Source of the DNA: Acidimicrobiia bacterium
GTDB taxonomy: Bacteria > Actinomycetota > Acidimicrobiia > Acidimicrobiales > Aldehydirespiratoraceae
Assembly: GCA_022828135.1 (NCBI GenBank)
Contig: JAJEJB010000059.1
Span: 1-58,633, forward strand
Direction: 5' to 3'
DNA: 58,633 nucleotides
Under the pieces are notes generated by a model. That model did not search any database. It had not been told where the DNA came from and saw only the letters and a list, made by a program, of their open reading frames with translations. How positions within the stretch are numbered: position 1 is the stretch's first letter; every line of letters starts with the position of its first letter. Shown piece after piece: positions 45,639 through 54,071 of the stretch. A program made the position numbers and the translations under genes.

Positions 45639-46933
45639 GCCCCGAGATGATCGGCCTCATCGGCTTCGTGGTGATGCTGGCGCTGCTCGCACTGCGAGTG
45701 CCTGTGGCCGTCGCCATGATCTCGGTGGCGGTCGTGGGCTACGGCCAGATCGTCAACAACGACGCCGCCCTGGCCCGGCTGGGCGCCGACGCCTTCAACG
45801 GCGCGGCGTCCTACAACCTCTCGGTGATCGCGCTGTTCGTGCTCATGGGGCTGCTGCTGGCCGCGGCCGGGCTGGGGGTGGACGCCTACCGGGCCCTCGA
45901 CGTGTTCTTATGGAGAACGCGAGGCGGGTTGGCGGTGGCGACCCTGGGCGCGTCGGCGATGTTCGCGTCGGTGAGCGGCTCGGCGGTGGCCTCCGCCACC
46001 ACGATGTCGGTGGTGGCCGTGCCGGAGATGCGCAAGTACGGCTACAACGCCGGGCTGTCCGCCGCGTGCGCCGCGGTCGGCGGCACGCTCGGAGCACTGA
46101 TTCCGCCCAGCGCGGTGCTGGTGCTGTACGGCGTGCTCACCGAGGAGCCCATCGGCGACCTGCTGCTGGCCGGCATCATGCCGGGGGCCCTCACCGCGGT
46201 CATGCTGATGGTCACGGCGTACGTGGTGATCCGGCGCCGCCCGGATCTGGGCGCGACGTCCTTCTCCAAGCCCGATCTGGGGTGGTTTGCCGCGGTGAGG
46301 CTGGTGTGGGCCGTGCCGGTGATCTTCTTCATCAGCATGGGCGGGATCTTCTACGGCGTGTTCACGCCGACCGAGGCCGGCGCGGCGGGTGCCGGCTTGG
46401 CCCTCGTCTACGGGGTCGGCACCCGCCGGCTCAAGTGGAGGGGGTTCGTGGACGCCCTGAGCCGCACCGTGCGTACCACCGCCTTCATCTTCCTGCTGGT
46501 CATCGCCGGAAAGATCTTCGGGTTCTTCCTGGCCGTGTCGAGGATCCCCTTCGAGGTGACCGAGTTCGTCGCGGGCATCAACGCCCCCCGCTGGGCCGTC
46601 GTGGCGGTCATCTTCGCGGTGTACTTCATCCTCGGGGCCCTGATGGACGAGATCGCCATCCTGGTGATCATGACGCCCATCGTCTACCCGGTGGTGATCG
46701 ACCTCGGCTACGACGGCGTGTGGTTCGGGGTGCTGACCATCATGATGCTGCTGACCGGGCTGATCACGCCGCCGGTTGGGCTCATCACCTTCGTGGTGTC
46801 GGGCGTGACCGAGATCCCGCTGGCCCAGGTGTTCAGAGGGCTCATGCCGTTCATCGCGGCCCTCAGCGCGGCGATCCTCATCATGATCGCCTCCCCCGAC
46901 ATCGCCCTCTGGCTGCCATCGATGGCCGACTGA
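45635..46933 (+). CDS. TRAP transporter large permease (DctM family)
   Basis: 432 aa, about 12 membrane segments. DctM hallmarks: ATLGASAMFASVSGSAVASATTMS, YNAGLSAACAAVGGTLGALIPPSAVLVLYGVLTEEPIGDLLLAGIMPG, MTPIVYPVV and LLTGLITPPVGLITFVVSGV. Sodium-driven substrate translocation with dctP/dctQ-like partners. Translationally coupled to dctQ (ATGA). Substrate probably an organic acid related to the surrounding catabolic genes. Confidence 0.94.
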   Translation: MSPEMIGLIGFVVMLALLALRVPVAVAMISVAVVGYGQIVNNDAALARLGADAFNGAASYNLSVIALFVLMGLLLAAAGLGVDAYRALDVFLWRTRGGLAVATLGASAMFASVSGSAVASATTMSVVAVPEMRKYGYNAGLSAACAAVGGTLGALIPPSAVLVLYGVLTEEPIGDLLLAGIMPGALTAVMLMVTAYVVIRRRPDLGATSFSKPDLGWFAAVRLVWAVPVIFFISMGGIFYGVFTPTEAGAAGAGLALVYGVGTRRLKWRGFVDALSRTVRTTAFIFLLVIAGKIFGFFLAVSRIPFEVTEFVAGINAPRWAVVAVIFAVYFILGALMDEIAILVIMTPIVYPVVIDLGYDGVWFGVLTIMMLLTGLITPPVGLITFVVSGVTEIPLAQVFRGLMPFIAALSAAILIMIASPDIALWLPSMAD

Positions 46934-46955
46934 CACTCCCACCGGCGCGGCCGAA

Positions 46956-47747
46956 CTACGGATCGGCGGCCTCCAGCCCGTGGCGCTGCAGCAGCAGGTG
47001 GGACGACAGCCCGCCGTCGAGGGTGAGGTTGGCGCCCCGGAACCATCGCGCCGCGTCGGTGTGCAGGAAGGCCACCACTCCGGCGATGTCATCGGGGCGG
47101 GCGTGACGGTCCATGACCTTCTCGGCGGCCGCGGCCCGCTCGATCCTGGCCATGAAGTCGGGCAGCAGCGGCGTGTCGACCGCGGCCGGGCTCAGACAGT
47201 TCATGCGGATGCCCCGGTCCCGCCACCGCCAACGGCCGGCCATGGTGTACACCTGCACGCACTGCTTCGACAGGAAGTAGCCACGGGCTCCCTCCTCCAA
47301 CCGGTGACGACGGCAGAACCCGGCGATGTCGTCGCCGTAGTCGAAGGCCAGGAACTCCTTGACAAGCTCCACCGACTCCGCCCAGTCCATGCCGGCCATG
47401 GACGCCATGTTGGTGATGGCCGATCCTTCGGTCAGACGCGGCGCCAGCCGCTCTGTCAGCCGGCGCAGGGCCAGCACGTTGACCGTCATCACGTCCACCG
47501 GGGGTGCCGTGGGCGGCAGCCCCGCGATGTTGCACAGCCCGTCGACTCGGCCAGGCAGAGTTTCGTCAACCAGCGAATCGATGGCTGCCGGATCCCGCAG
47601 ATCGACGAGATGGTGCTCGTCCACGCCTCGGGCAGGGTTCCGGTCGACTCCCACCACCGCCGCGCCCTGACGCCGCAGCTCGGCGGCCGTCTCCGCGCCG
47701 ATCCCCGACGCGCAGCCGGTGACGACGATCGTGCGTCCGGTGAGCAT
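46956..47747 (-). CDS. SDR-family oxidoreductase
   Basis: 263 aa from ATG 47747 (GTG at 47750 also possible). TGCASGIG cofactor motif, NIAGLP, catalytic Ser in NMASMAG and YFLSK (Tyr-x3-Lys). It resembles 3-alpha-hydroxysteroid dehydrogenase-type SDRs with an insertion (FLAFDYGDDIAGFCRRHRLEEGARG) before the active-site Tyr. Convergent with the TRAP large permease gene. Confidence 0.91.
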   Translation of the reverse strand: MLTGRTIVVTGCASGIGAETAAELRRQGAAVVGVDRNPARGVDEHHLVDLRDPAAIDSLVDETLPGRVDGLCNIAGLPPTAPPVDVMTVNVLALRRLTERLAPRLTEGSAITNMASMAGMDWAESVELVKEFLAFDYGDDIAGFCRRHRLEEGARGYFLSKQCVQVYTMAGRWRWRDRGIRMNCLSPAAVDTPLLPDFMARIERAAAAEKVMDRHARPDDIAGVVAFLHTDAARWFRGANLTLDGGLSSHLLLQRHGLEAADP

Positions 47748-47902
47748 CACCCCATTGTCGCCGAGATCACGGACTAGCCGCCATCGCGGTGAGCGTTCAC
47801 GACATGGATCTCCGTTCGGTTTGAGGCGCGCGAGTGGTCGGCAAGCAACACGCGGTGAAAGGGTTGGATCCCAGATTGGTCATCGCACGGAGGAGAGACG
47901 AT

Positions 47903-49126
47903 ATGGGTGACCTGAATTCAGCCGCGGATGCGGTATTGGACGGCGTAGTTTCGGGGTCGCCGCGAGTGCCCGGGGTTGCTGCGGTCGCCACCGACCGCGA
48001 CGGTGTCATATACGCGGGCGCCCGGGGCGAGCGCGTTCTGGGGGGCGATGCCTTCACCACCGACACGGTGTGTGCAATCTTCTCGACCACCAAGGCCATC
48101 GGCGGCACCGCCTGCCTGCAGCTGGTCGAGCAAGGCGACCTCGACCTGGACGCCCCCGCGAAGGAGTACGTGCCGCGGATCGGCGGACTCCAGGTTCTGG
48201 AGGGGCTCGACGATGACGGATCGCCGAGATTGCGCGCACCGAAGAGCGACATCACGACCCACCAGCTGCTGACCCACACGGCCGGGCTCACGTACGACTT
48301 CTTCAACGAGACGTACACCAGGCTGGCCAACGAGCAGGGCCAGCCGTGGGTGGTGGACGCCTCGTACGCCTCGATCGAGACGCCCCTGCTCTTCGACCCG
48401 GGCGAGCAGTGGGAGTACGGCTCCAACATCGACTGGGCCGGTCTGGTCGTGGAGGGCGTCACCGGCAAGCGGCTCGGCGACGTGTTCGCGGAGCGGATCC
48501 TGGGGCCGCTGGGCATGGACTCGACTGCCTTCTCGATGACCCCGGCGATGCGGGAGCGCATGGCGACGATTCACGCCCGCGAGGACTCCGACGGGTCGCT
48601 CATTCCGCTGCCCGGGGTGGAGTTGCCGCCCGACCCGGAGATCCACATGGCCGGCCACGGCCTCTACGGCACGGCTGAGGACTACGCGAAGTTCATCCGC
48701 ATGTGGCTCAACGACGGAGCCGGACCCGACGGTGAGCAGATCCTCCGGCCCGAGACCGTCGAGATGGCGTGCCGCAACCACCTGCCCGAGGGCATGTTCA
48801 TCAAGATGCTCCCCGGCATCGGCGCCACCGAGGTGGCCAAGACCGTTCTTCCCGTGTCGAACCCACGCCTGTCCAACGACGCCGAGTTCTTCCCGGGAAT
48901 GCCGAAGACTTGGGCCCTGAGCTTCATGATCAACGAGGAGGAGGCGCCCACTGGCCGGCCCGCGGGCGCGCTGGCGTGGGCAGGGCTCGCCAACCTGTAC
49001 TTCTGGATCGACAGGGCCAACGGGGTGGGCGGCTTCTGGGCCACCCAGATCTTCCCCTTCGCCGATCCCACCTCGGTGGGAGGGTTCCTCGACTTCGAGA
49101 AGGCCGTCTACGACAACGCCGCCTAG
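47903..49126 (+). CDS. Beta-lactamase-fold serine hydrolase (EstB/class C-like)
   Basis: 407 aa from ATG 47903, preceded by GGAGGAGAG. Nucleophile motif S61-x-x-K64 (STTK), Tyr motif YGSN (172-175), and LLTHTAGL. No signal peptide is visible, so a cytoplasmic esterase or lactonase is more likely than a secreted beta-lactamase. The 155-bp gap before it holds no other recognisable feature. Its stop overlaps the seleno-peroxiredoxin stop by 4 bp. Confidence 0.9.
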   Translation: MGDLNSAADAVLDGVVSGSPRVPGVAAVATDRDGVIYAGARGERVLGGDAFTTDTVCAIFSTTKAIGGTACLQLVEQGDLDLDAPAKEYVPRIGGLQVLEGLDDDGSPRLRAPKSDITTHQLLTHTAGLTYDFFNETYTRLANEQGQPWVVDASYASIETPLLFDPGEQWEYGSNIDWAGLVVEGVTGKRLGDVFAERILGPLGMDSTAFSMTPAMRERMATIHAREDSDGSLIPLPGVELPPDPEIHMAGHGLYGTAEDYAKFIRMWLNDGAGPDGEQILRPETVEMACRNHLPEGMFIKMLPGIGATEVAKTVLPVSNPRLSNDAEFFPGMPKTWALSFMINEEEAPTGRPAGALAWAGLANLYFWIDRANGVGGFWATQIFPFADPTSVGGFLDFEKAVYDNAA

Positions 49127-49596
49127 CCCGAGCGGGACTGGATATCGGCTAGGACCTGGGCGGCGTGGCCGGCGAGGTCTTGGCCGGTTAGGTCGTAGGC
49201 CGCCGCGATACTTCCACCGGGATCGATCAGGTACGTGATGCGGCGGGGCAGGCCGTACTCGTAGTAGTCCTCCCCCGGCTCGCGCTCGGCGTGATAGCGC
49301 TGGCCTATGGACTTGTCGGGGTCGCTGATCAGCGCGTAAGGGAAGCTCTCGGTCTCGGCGAAGGCCAGTTGCTCTTCGACCGTGTCGAACGACGCTCCGA
49401 CCACGACTGCGCCGGCTGCCTCGAACTCCGGGGCTCGGTCACGGAACCCCCTGCCCTCCTTGGTTCAACCGGCGGTTGAGGCCTTGGGATACCACCACAG
49501 CACCACCCAGCTGCCCCGCAGATCCGCGAGACGCACGATGTTGCCGTGCTGGTCGGGCGCCTCGAAGTCGGGAGCCGGCGAGTCCACATCAAGCAT
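49123..49596 (-). CDS. Bcp-type peroxiredoxin selenoprotein (UGA at the peroxidatic position)
   Basis: 157 residues from ATG 49596. The N-terminus is peroxiredoxin ([30 protein letters not shown]), then [16 protein letters not shown]: the UGA at 49467-49465 (codon 44) falls exactly at the peroxidatic Cys of Bcp/PrxQ (T-x-G-C-T-K-E). After it the frame continues with [13 protein letters not shown] and [11 protein letters not shown] (conserved Arg) to the stop. No Cys occurs anywhere, so Sec44 would be the only redox chalcogen and no resolving thiol exists. A SECIS-like hairpin is at 49430-49450. It would reduce peroxides with an external thiol, perhaps mycothiol. A conventional call would miss the N-terminal third. 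Confidence 0.9.
49430..49450 (-). promoter_or_regulatory. Bacterial SECIS-like hairpin for the seleno-peroxiredoxin
   Basis: On the minus strand, arms 49450-49444 and 49436-49430 form seven pairs (one G-U) around the loop CGTGACC. The loop begins 22 bases after the UGA and has G at its second position, inside the usual bacterial SECIS window. Confidence 0.75.
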
Positions 49597-49660
49597 GGTC
49601 GGGAAGCTACCGGAAACGAGCCAGTTGCCTGCAGGCGCGGCCGCTTAGTCTGGTTTGCCG

Positions 49661-51076
49661 ATGACGTTCGAGGCTGGCCTGCGCTCCGAACTCGGCCCGG
49701 CCGGGGTTCTGACCGGGTCCGATGCCGCACCGTTCCTGACCGGGCAGCGCGGTCTCTTCACCGGGGAGGCCCTGGCTGTCGTACGGCCTGCCTCGGTCGA
49801 TGAGATCTCTCTGGTGGTGCGGGCCTGCGCGGCACACGGGGTAGCCATCGTGCCCCAGGGCGGCAACACGGGAATGTCCGGCGGCGCCGTCCCGACCGCG
49901 AGGGGCACCCCGATGCCGGCGATCGTTATGTCGATGAGCCGCATGAACCGGATCGTCTCGGTGAACGCCGACCGCTGGACCGTCACCGCCGAGGCCGGCG
50001 CCACCATCGAGGCAGTGCAGCAGGCCGCGGCTGCGGCCGACCGTCTGTTCGCGCCGGACTGGGGCGCGAGGGGTACGGCCACGATCGGCGGAGCAATAGC
50101 CACCAACGCCGGAGGCAACAACGTGCTGCGCTACGGCACCATGCGCGACCAGGTGCTCGGACTGGAGGCAGTGCTGGCCGACGGGCAGGTGTGGGACGGG
50201 CTGCGAGCCCTGCGCAAGGACTCGTCGGGCTACGACCTCAAGCAGCTCTTCATCGGCGCGGAGGGCACCCTCGGGGTGGTGACTCGGGCGGTGCTGCGCC
50301 TGCACCCGGCCACGCCCCACACCCAGAGCGCCCTGGCCGCCATATCCGGGCTCGGCAGCCTGATGCGGTTGCTGGAGCTGGCCTCAGCCCGCTGCGGCGG
50401 CGATGTGACTGCGTTCGAGCTCGTCCCCGACGTCGGACTCGCGAGGGTGTGTGAGAAGCTCGGCCTCTCCCGTCCCCTGCAGACCCGGGCCGAGTTCTAC
50501 GTCCTGTTGCGGCTGGCCTCTGCCGATCCGGTATCGGAGCGGCTGGGGGCGTTCCTCGCCGAGGCATCCGAGCGCGGCTGGGTGACCGACGCGGCCGTGG
50601 CTGTGACCGAGGAGCACACCGAACGACTCTGGACCATCCGTGACGAGTTGTCGCCGATGTTCCTGTGGGCGCAGCACGAGCACGGTCTCAAGTTCGACAA
50701 CGCGGTACCGATCGACCGCCTCGGCCCCTACCACGACGAGGTCCGCCGCATCGCGGCCGAGGTGGCGCCCGGTGCGCTGACCTACGGGTTCGGCCACGTC
50801 GGTGACGGGAACATCCACCTCTACGTCCTGCCCACCCGCGACGACCAGGTGGAGCCGTTCCTGGCCGTGCGCGACGAGCTTCAGGAGCGTATCGACGAGG
50901 CCACCTTCCGCTTCGGGGGGACGCTCAGCGCCGAGCACGGCATCGGCCAACTCCTCCCGGACCGCATCCGGCACCAGAAGCCCGCCGTCGAATGGGACCT
51001 CATGCGAGCAGTCAAGGACGCCCTTGACCCCCAGGGCATAATGAACCCCCACAAGACCTTGCCCGACCGGTCTTGA
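49661..51076 (+). CDS. FAD-linked oxidase (D-2-hydroxyacid/D-2-hydroxyglutarate dehydrogenase-like)
   Basis: 471 aa from ATG 49661. PCMH-type FAD domain with PQGGNTGMSGGAVP and GTATIGGAIATNAGGNNVLRYG, and a C-terminal cap with GFGHVGDGNIHLYVLP and SAEHGIGQLLPDRI, the metal- and substrate-binding region of GlcD/D2HGDH-type enzymes. Oxidises a D-2-hydroxyacid to the oxoacid. Divergent from the seleno-peroxiredoxin with 64 bp between starts. Confidence 0.93.
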   Translation: MTFEAGLRSELGPAGVLTGSDAAPFLTGQRGLFTGEALAVVRPASVDEISLVVRACAAHGVAIVPQGGNTGMSGGAVPTARGTPMPAIVMSMSRMNRIVSVNADRWTVTAEAGATIEAVQQAAAAADRLFAPDWGARGTATIGGAIATNAGGNNVLRYGTMRDQVLGLEAVLADGQVWDGLRALRKDSSGYDLKQLFIGAEGTLGVVTRAVLRLHPATPHTQSALAAISGLGSLMRLLELASARCGGDVTAFELVPDVGLARVCEKLGLSRPLQTRAEFYVLLRLASADPVSERLGAFLAEASERGWVTDAAVAVTEEHTERLWTIRDELSPMFLWAQHEHGLKFDNAVPIDRLGPYHDEVRRIAAEVAPGALTYGFGHVGDGNIHLYVLPTRDDQVEPFLAVRDELQERIDEATFRFGGTLSAEHGIGQLLPDRIRHQKPAVEWDLMRAVKDALDPQGIMNPHKTLPDRS

Positions 51077-51106
51077 AGTGCCGTTGGTCCGGTACCTAGC
51101 GAAAGG

Positions 51107-52585
51107 CTACGACAGCCAGTTGACGGCTTGGATCTCGGTGTAGGCCTCGATGCCCCACTTGCCCCGGTCGCGGCCGATGCCCGACATCTTGAAGCCGCCG
51201 AAGGGGGCGTACATGTGGGGCTGCACGGTGTTTAGGGCCACGTTGCCGGACTCCAGGCGGCTGCCGATCTCGTAGGCCCGCTTGGCGTCGCCCGCGTACA
51301 CGTAGGAGAACAGCCCGTAGTCGGAGTCGTTGGCCAGCGCCACGGCCTCGTCGTCGTCGTCGTGGCCCAGCACCACCACCACGGGGCCGAACGCCTCCTG
51401 TTGCACCACTTCCATGTCGGGCGTGACGTCCGCCAACAGGGTGGGGGCCACGAAGTAGCCGGGCAGGTCGGGGCGATTTCCGCCGCACACCGCTGTCGCT
51501 CCCGCGTCGATGCCGCCCGCGATGAATGCCTCCACCCGATCGCGGTGGACCTCGGTGATGACCGGGCCCACGATGGTGTCGGGGGCACGGCCGTCGCCCA
51601 CCTTCATGAAGCTGGCGAAGGTCTTGAGCGTCTCCACGGTCTGGTCGAGGAGGCTGCGGTGGCAGATCACCCGGGTCGGGGCGGTGCAGATCTGGCCCGC
51701 GTGGAGTCCCCAAGTGGTGGCGATGCCCATGCAGGCCGCGTTCACGTCGGCGTCCTCGGTCATCACCAGAGCGCCCTTGCCGCCGAGCTCCATCAGCACC
51801 CGTTTCATGGTGGTCGCGCCGTCGGCATAGATCCGGGCGCCGACGGCGGTCGAGCCGGTGAACGACACCATGTTCACGTCGGTGGAGGCCACCAGGGCGG
51901 CAGGCGCCTCCGGGCCGGAGCCGGTGACGATGTTGACCACGCCGTTGCCCAGGCCGGCCTCGGCCACGGCCTCGCCGAGCAGCAGCACGCCCAGCGGATC
52001 CTGGGGAGCGGGCTTGATCACCACCGTGTTGCCCGCGGCCAGCGCCGGGGCAACCTTGCCGGCCACGTTCACCAGCGGCATGTTGTAGGGCGTGATGCAG
52101 GCCACCACCCCCACGGGGTGGCGCTTCACCGTGGCCGCGATCAGACCGGCCGGACCGAGCGCCCCCGCCTCGGCCGGCATCGGGGCGACGTCCTCGTCGA
52201 CGTTGATCGGCTTCGAGTAGTAGCGGAACCGCTCGATCATGGGGCCGCCGACCTGCAGGCCCTTGGCGATGGAGGTCACCGAGCCCGTCTCGGCCTGGAC
52301 CAACTCAAGCCACGATGGCGCCATCCGCTCGATCACGTCGGCCAGGCGGGCCAGGCGGTTGCCGCGCTCCTCGGGGCTGAACGCCCGCCACCGTGGAAGC
52401 GCCTCGCGGGCTGCCGAGGCCGCGTCGTTGGCCTGGGCTGCGGTCGCCTCAGGAGCGTGCCCCACCACTGTTCCGTCGTTGGGATCGATGACCGGGTAGG
52501 TCCCTCCATCCGGGTCGACCCACTGGCCGCCGATCAGGAGCTTCCAGGTCCGCTCTGTGTCAATGGCCGTCTCGTCGTGAGGCAC
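51107..52585 (-). CDS. NAD(P)-dependent aldehyde dehydrogenase
   Basis: 492 aa. Catalytic Cys in HAGQICTAPTRVI, catalytic Glu in LMELGGKGALV, cofactor loop FTGSTAVGARI and the C-terminal PFGGFKMSGIGRDRGKWGIEAYTE. Oxidises an aldehyde to acid. Divergent from the thiolase across a 190-bp gap containing a 12-bp inverted repeat. Confidence 0.95.
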   Translation of the reverse strand: MPHDETAIDTERTWKLLIGGQWVDPDGGTYPVIDPNDGTVVGHAPEATAAQANDAASAAREALPRWRAFSPEERGNRLARLADVIERMAPSWLELVQAETGSVTSIAKGLQVGGPMIERFRYYSKPINVDEDVAPMPAEAGALGPAGLIAATVKRHPVGVVACITPYNMPLVNVAGKVAPALAAGNTVVIKPAPQDPLGVLLLGEAVAEAGLGNGVVNIVTGSGPEAPAALVASTDVNMVSFTGSTAVGARIYADGATTMKRVLMELGGKGALVMTEDADVNAACMGIATTWGLHAGQICTAPTRVICHRSLLDQTVETLKTFASFMKVGDGRAPDTIVGPVITEVHRDRVEAFIAGGIDAGATAVCGGNRPDLPGYFVAPTLLADVTPDMEVVQQEAFGPVVVVLGHDDDDEAVALANDSDYGLFSYVYAGDAKRAYEIGSRLESGNVALNTVQPHMYAPFGGFKMSGIGRDRGKWGIEAYTEIQAVNWLS

Positions 52586-52636
52586 CGGGCGATCCTACTG
52601 CCGCTCGCATGGGGCCACGGCTACCGCTCCCCACAC

Positions 52637-52684
52637 GAACTGGCAGCGGGGAATGCCCAAAACGGCCGTCGGCGCTGCCAGTTC
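52637..52684. promoter_or_regulatory. 12-bp inverted repeat in the divergent ALDH/thiolase promoter region
   Basis: GAACTGGCAGCG (52637-52648) and its exact reverse complement (52673-52684) flank a 24-bp spacer in the only large gap between two divergent genes. The spacing and position suggest an operator for a dimeric or tetrameric regulator, though an RNA hairpin is possible. No regulator is encoded next to it. Confidence 0.55.
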
Positions 52685-52776
52685 CGCTGCAGGCTGCGGA
52701 CGGGCCGCGCGCCTCCTAGTGTGTCCTCAGCACCGGCTCCGGTGCAACGGACAGCTACCAACCCCAGGAGCACACC

Positions 52777-53979
52777 ATGCCTGAAGCCGTAATCGTCGCC
52801 ACCTCCCGCACCCCCATCGGCCGGGCTGTCAAGGGATCACTCACCGAAGTCCGGCCCGACGACATGTCGGCCTTCATCATGGGCGACGTGCTGGCCAAGG
52901 TCCCGGGCCTCGATCCCGCCGACGTGGAGGACGTGATCTGGGGCATCGGCCAGCCGGGCGGTGAGGGCGGCTACAACATCGCCCGGGTCGCCTCGATCCT
53001 CGCCGGGGTGAACGCTCCCGGTGTGACGGTGAACCGCTACTGCTCCTCGTCGCTTCAGACCATCCGGATGGCCGCCCACGCCATCAAGGCCGGTGAGGGC
53101 GACTGCTTCGTCGCCGGGGGCGTCGAGACGGTGTCGCGCTACGAGTACGGCGCTGCCGATAGCGGCCCCCACAACGACGACTTCGCCGATGCTGAGGGAC
53201 GCACCGCCGGCCGCACCACCGGAGGCGCCGAGTCGTGGGCTCCCCCGCAGGGCCTGCCCGACATCTACATCGCCATGGGTCAGACCGCCGAGAACGTGGC
53301 CCAGCTCAAGGGCGTGTCCCGCCAGGCCCAGGACGAGTGGGGCGTGCTGTCCCAGAACCGGGCCGAGGCGGCCCGCAGCCGGGGCTTCTTCGAGCGCGAG
53401 ATAACCCCGTTCCCGCTGGACGGCAGCATCGAGGTGCGCCAGGACGACGGCATCCGCGAAGGCACGACGCTCGAGGGCGTCTCCCAGCTCAAGCCGGTGT
53501 TCCGCCCCGACGGCACGGTCACCGCCGGCAACTGCTGCCCGCTGAACGACGGCGCGGCGGCGGTGGTGGTGATGTCCGATGCCAAGGCGGCCGCGGTGGG
53601 AGCCAAGCCGCTGGCTCGGATCGTGGCCACCGGCGTGTCGGCGCTGAACCCGGAGATCATGGGCCTCGGGCCGGTCGACGCCTGCCGCCAGGCCCTGGGC
53701 CGGGCCGGCATGACCATCGACGACATCGACCACGTGGAAATCAACGAGGCCTTCGCGGCCCAGGTGCTGCCCTCGGCCGACGACCTGGGCATCGACTACG
53801 ACAAGCTCAACCCCAACGGCGGGTCGATCGCGCTGGGCCATCCCTTTGGCATGACTGGCTCGCGTATCATGTGCACCCTGCTCAACGGTCTCGAGGACGG
53901 CGACAACACCATCGGCCTCGAATCCATGTGCGTGGGTGGCGGCCAAGGCATGGCCATGATCGTCGAACGCCTCAACTGA
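52777..53979 (+). CDS. Acetyl-CoA acyltransferase/thiolase
   Basis: 400 aa. Nucleophile Cys in VNRYCSSSLQT, INEAFAAQVLP, the His motif NPNGGSIALGHPFGMTGSRI and the final CVGGGQGMAMIVERLN with the second catalytic Cys. Full length for the family. It cleaves or condenses 3-ketoacyl-CoA. CAGGAGC precedes ATG 52777. The last 30 bp are repeated exactly at 56218-56247. Confidence 0.95.
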   Translation: MPEAVIVATSRTPIGRAVKGSLTEVRPDDMSAFIMGDVLAKVPGLDPADVEDVIWGIGQPGGEGGYNIARVASILAGVNAPGVTVNRYCSSSLQTIRMAAHAIKAGEGDCFVAGGVETVSRYEYGAADSGPHNDDFADAEGRTAGRTTGGAESWAPPQGLPDIYIAMGQTAENVAQLKGVSRQAQDEWGVLSQNRAEAARSRGFFEREITPFPLDGSIEVRQDDGIREGTTLEGVSQLKPVFRPDGTVTAGNCCPLNDGAAAVVVMSDAKAAAVGAKPLARIVATGVSALNPEIMGLGPVDACRQALGRAGMTIDDIDHVEINEAFAAQVLPSADDLGIDYDKLNPNGGSIALGHPFGMTGSRIMCTLLNGLEDGDNTIGLESMCVGGGQGMAMIVERLN

Positions 53980-53980
53980 C
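53951..53980. repeat. 30-bp direct repeat, copy 1 (thiolase 3' end)
   Basis: The last 29 bases of the thiolase gene plus one base are identical to 56218-56247. Beyond the identical stretch, the minus strand after the stop reads ...NVLQQLRGLPNPAVS-stop, resembling the end of the nuclease gene at copy 2 (...DVVSQLRRIREIAVS-stop). Confidence 0.85.
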
Positions 53981-54071
53981 GGCCGGATTCGGGAGTCCGC
54001 GCAGCTGCTGGAGGACGTTTAACAATTGACACGACCGAAGCAATCGGAGCAATTAGCGTCGATTGCCGACC

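Noticed and set aside
47751..47902. Possible tRNA in the gap because of a GGGTTGGATCCC-like stretch
   Set aside because: No acceptor or anticodon stems could be formed around it.
47903..49126. Antibiotic-resistance beta-lactamase
   Set aside because: No signal peptide; motifs fit the broad EstB/class C-like esterase group, so resistance is not supported.
49123..49404. A 93-aa protein starting at 49404
   Set aside because: It is only the C-terminal part of a peroxiredoxin; the missing N-terminus is present in the same frame across the UGA.
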